From Kribbella jejuensis (GTDB lineage: Bacteria; Actinomycetota; Actinomycetes; Propionibacteriales; Kribbellaceae): a stretch of 64,000 nucleotides of DNA. The notes under the pieces were generated by a model. That model made no database searches, had not been told where the DNA came from, and saw nothing but the letters and a program-made list of their open reading frames with translations. Below are positions 61,992 to 64,000 of the stretch, piece by piece. The stretch is from positions 496,001-560,000 of the forward strand of contig NZ_VFMM01000003.1 of the NCBI RefSeq assembly GCF_006715085.1, read 5' to 3'. Each line of letters opens with the position of its first letter. The first letter of the stretch is position 1. The position numbers and the translations under genes are program-made.

Positions 61992-63905
61992 GGGGATCGT
62001 GATCGGTGCGCGGACGCTCCGGGACCGCGCCCGTCACCGGTTGGTAGCGTTCGAACGCCGACTGCAGGACGCCTTCGCCACGGGTGAGGGCGGGGAGTTG
62101 CTGTTCGAGTTCGTACACGGCGGCCGCGGGGATTTCTCCTTCCAGAATTGAGGTTTCCGCGGCGAGCGCAGGTACTTGTGGGATCGCCCGGAGGCGGGCG
62201 AGGGCCGCGAGTACGGCGCGGGTCGTGTCGGTCGGGATCTCCAGCTGGAACCGGTGCAGCGGCTCGTGCACCGTCGTACCGGCCTGCTGGAGCGCGGTCA
62301 TCAGCACCAGCGGGGTGAGGAACCGGAAGTCGCCGGCGGTGCTCGACATGCTCTTGTCGAAGACGGCGTGCGCGTGACTCTGCCGCGCCGAGTAGCCGGA
62401 GTGTGTCATCACCACGCGGGCGTCGGGGATCTGCCAGCCGTGCAGGCCTTGGTGCAGGGTCTCGCGGACGGTTTCCTCGACGGCCTTGATGAACGCGTAC
62501 GGCATCGATCCGAGTTCGACCTCGAGTTCGAACGTGACGCCCGCGTCCACCGGCGCGGGTTCGACCCGCAGGCCCACCGTGGCGAGGAACGGGTTGGCGT
62601 CCTTCTTGTTGAACTCGACCGCGTGTCCGATGCCGTCGATCCGCTCGATGCAGATCGTGGTGGTCTCGCGGAAGTCGACCGCGATCCCGTACTCGGTGGC
62701 GAGCGTGGTCTCGATGACCTCCTTCTGTACTTCGCCGTAGAGCGACACGTACGTCTCCTGGCGGAGGTCGTCCTGGCGCAGGTTGATCAACGGGTCCTGC
62801 TCGGCGAGCTGGGTGAGCGCGACGCGCAGGTTGCCCTTGTCGGACGGGCGGCGCGGCGTGACCACGGTCTCCAGGGTCGGTGGGGCGAACCTCGCCTGGA
62901 TGTGTCGGGCTGTTGCCGGGTGGTCGGGGTCGGTGATCGTGTCGCCGATCCGGATGTCGGGCAGGCCCCAGAGTTTGCCGATCTGCCCGGGGCCGAGGCC
63001 GTCGCCCGGGTCGCTGTCGCCGTACGTCTGCAGGGCCGTGATCTTGCCGTCGCTGTCGCCGTACCGGACGCGGTCGCGAACGGACGCCGTACCGTCGAAG
63101 ATCCGTACATAGCGATCTTCTCGCCCGCGGGTCCACGCTCGACCTTGAAGACCGTGCCGTCGAGTGGACCGCCGGTCGAGCGGGCGCGGGGAAGCAGGTC
63201 GCGGATGCCGTCGGTGAGAGCGTCGGTGCCGGCGCCGGTGATCGCGGACCCGAAGTAGACCGGGTGGACCAGTGCGCGCCGGGTCTGCTGCGCGAGTACG
63301 TCGTGCAGCGCGAGCGGAGCGCCGTCGACGTACCGCTGGAGAAGGTCGTCGTCGTGCTCGGTGAGGACGTCGAGCAGTACGTCGTCCTGCACGATCGGCT
63401 TGAACGCCGCCGCCGCGGTGCCGAGGTCGGCGGCCTCACCCATCGGGACGATCCTCGAGGTCAGCTTCTGCGCGATCTGCCGCAGCACACCCTCGTACAG
63501 CGCGCCGGCACGGTCGAGTTTGTTGACGAAGATCAGGGTGGGGATGCAGAGACGCTGCAGGGTGCGCATCAGTACGCGCGTCTGCGCCTGCACGCCTTCC
63601 ACCGCCGAGATCACCAGTACGGCACCGTCGAGCACACCCAACGCCCGCTCCACCTCAGCGATGAAGTCCGGGTGCCCCGGCGTATCGATCAGATTGACCC
63701 GCAGCTCGTCGATCGCGAACGTCGCCACCGCCGTCTTGATGGTGATGCCCCGCTGCCGCTCGAGCGCCAACGAGTCGGTCTGGGTGCTCCCGTCATCGAC
63801 GCTGCCCACCACGTCGATGACACCGGCGGCGTAGAGCAACCGCTCCGTCAGACTCGTCTTCCCGGCGTCAACATGCGCCAAAATCCCAAGATTCAGTACT
63901 TCCAC
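61948..63905 (-). pseudogene. TetM-type ribosomal protection GTPase, frameshifted
   Basis: An EF-G-like GTPase of the TetM/TetO/OtrA group, which removes tetracycline from the ribosome. The first frame (GTG at 63905) has AHVDAGKT (10-17), RGIT, DTPGH (74-78) and NKLD (128-131). Near 63105-63113 (about residue 265) the coding shifts frame by what looks like one missing base; domains II-V continue in another frame to 61948. The joined product would be about 652 residues, normal for the family. Both halves are otherwise intact, so it is either a recent mutation or a sequencing error. Confidence 0.85.
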
Positions 63906-63969
63906 GTAGCTTCATGTCCTTAGAACAGGTGAGGTCCGTTTCCACGCAAGACATGAAGCGAGATCGCAT
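63868..63969 (-). CDS. Leader peptide of ribosomal protection gene
   Basis: A 33-codon frame beginning MRSRFMSCVET, with a strong AGGAG site 7 bases before the ATG. It runs through the hairpin-forming leader and overlaps the start of the GTPase gene out of frame. Such leader frames sense stalled ribosomes in attenuation of resistance genes. Confidence 0.6.
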   Translation of the reverse strand: MRSRFMSCVETDLTCSKDMKLRGSTESWDFGAC

Positions 63970-63996
63970 GACGGACTCCTATCAATCACCTGTTCT
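63911..63996 (-). promoter_or_regulatory. Attenuator with interleaved inverted repeats
   Basis: On the minus strand, AGAACAGGTGA (63996-63986) pairs with TCACCTGTTCT (63932-63922), and CTTCATGTC (63958-63950) pairs with GACATGAAG (63919-63911). The arms occur in order A-B-A'-B', so the two stems are either mutually exclusive or form a pseudoknot. The leader frame runs through B and A'. Confidence 0.7.
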
Positions 63997-64000
63997 CAGT

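Noticed and set aside
62787..63905. Programmed frameshift in the ribosomal protection gene
   Set aside because: No slippery run or downstream stimulatory structure is evident at 63105-63113, and no relative of this family is known to use one.

Overview
The window is GC-rich, densely packed actinobacterial DNA. GTG starts are common, many gene pairs overlap by 4 bases (ATGA or GTGA), it carries RbpA (an actinobacteria-specific RNA polymerase partner), and it holds several sugar ABC transporters with Tat or Sec lipoprotein binding proteins. A class III lanthipeptide cluster with a dedicated prolyl oligopeptidase, the arrangement described for flavipeptin in Kribbella flavida, makes Kribbella or a close relative the most likely source. 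That genus assignment is an inference. No rRNA, tRNA, CRISPR array or intact mobile element was seen.

Layout. 1-6.5 kb: FxsA, a divergent LysR/metallo-hydrolase pair, a FUSC-type exporter, and a TetR/SGNH-hydrolase pair. 6.5-11.2 kb: rbpA with a SigR-type promoter, a short tandem repeat, and a MacA/MacB-like efflux operon ending in a glycine-rich anchored protein. 11.3-17 kb: a methyltransferase and a TetR gene around a double palindrome, an Atg22-like MFS protein, a glycerophosphodiesterase, a PLP enzyme and a methyltransferase. 17-24 kb: a rhamnose-type locus on the minus strand (GH78 rhamnosidase, binding lipoprotein, two permeases) with a divergent AraC activator. 24-26.3 kb: a TetR/flavin monooxygenase pair and a small membrane protein.

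26.4-35.3 kb is the most distinctive part, a class III lanthipeptide locus. Reading from 35.2 kb down the minus strand it encodes a three-domain synthetase, a 46-residue precursor starting two bases later, a prolyl oligopeptidase that probably removes the leader, and two ABC half-transporters joined by 4-base overlaps. A LuxR-type regulator with a degenerate receiver domain converges on the far end. This resembles the ram/amf layout that makes SapB in Streptomyces, with a protease added.

35.4-47.5 kb: an envelope hydrolase with three peptidase domains, dihydrolipoyl dehydrogenase with a strong terminator, trmO with a phosphodiesterase, a second flavoprotein disulfide reductase, a Co/Ni ECF transporter preceded by a Nur-like box, a secreted lipase-like protein, a winged-helix protein, and a MarR/SDR pair. 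47.6-51.8 kb: a LacI-controlled sugar ABC operon. 51.8-53.1 kb: a gene-poor stretch and an AhpD-like/YciI pair. 53.1-59.2 kb: a six-gene operon (2-hydroxyacid dehydrogenase, enolase-superfamily enzyme, binding protein, two permeases, TIM-barrel isomerase) that looks like uptake and breakdown of a sugar acid or related sugar, with a divergent LysR gene. 59.3-64 kb: LysR, an SDR, a HemK-like methyltransferase, and a TetM-type ribosomal protection gene that is frameshifted as given and has an attenuator-like leader at the window edge.
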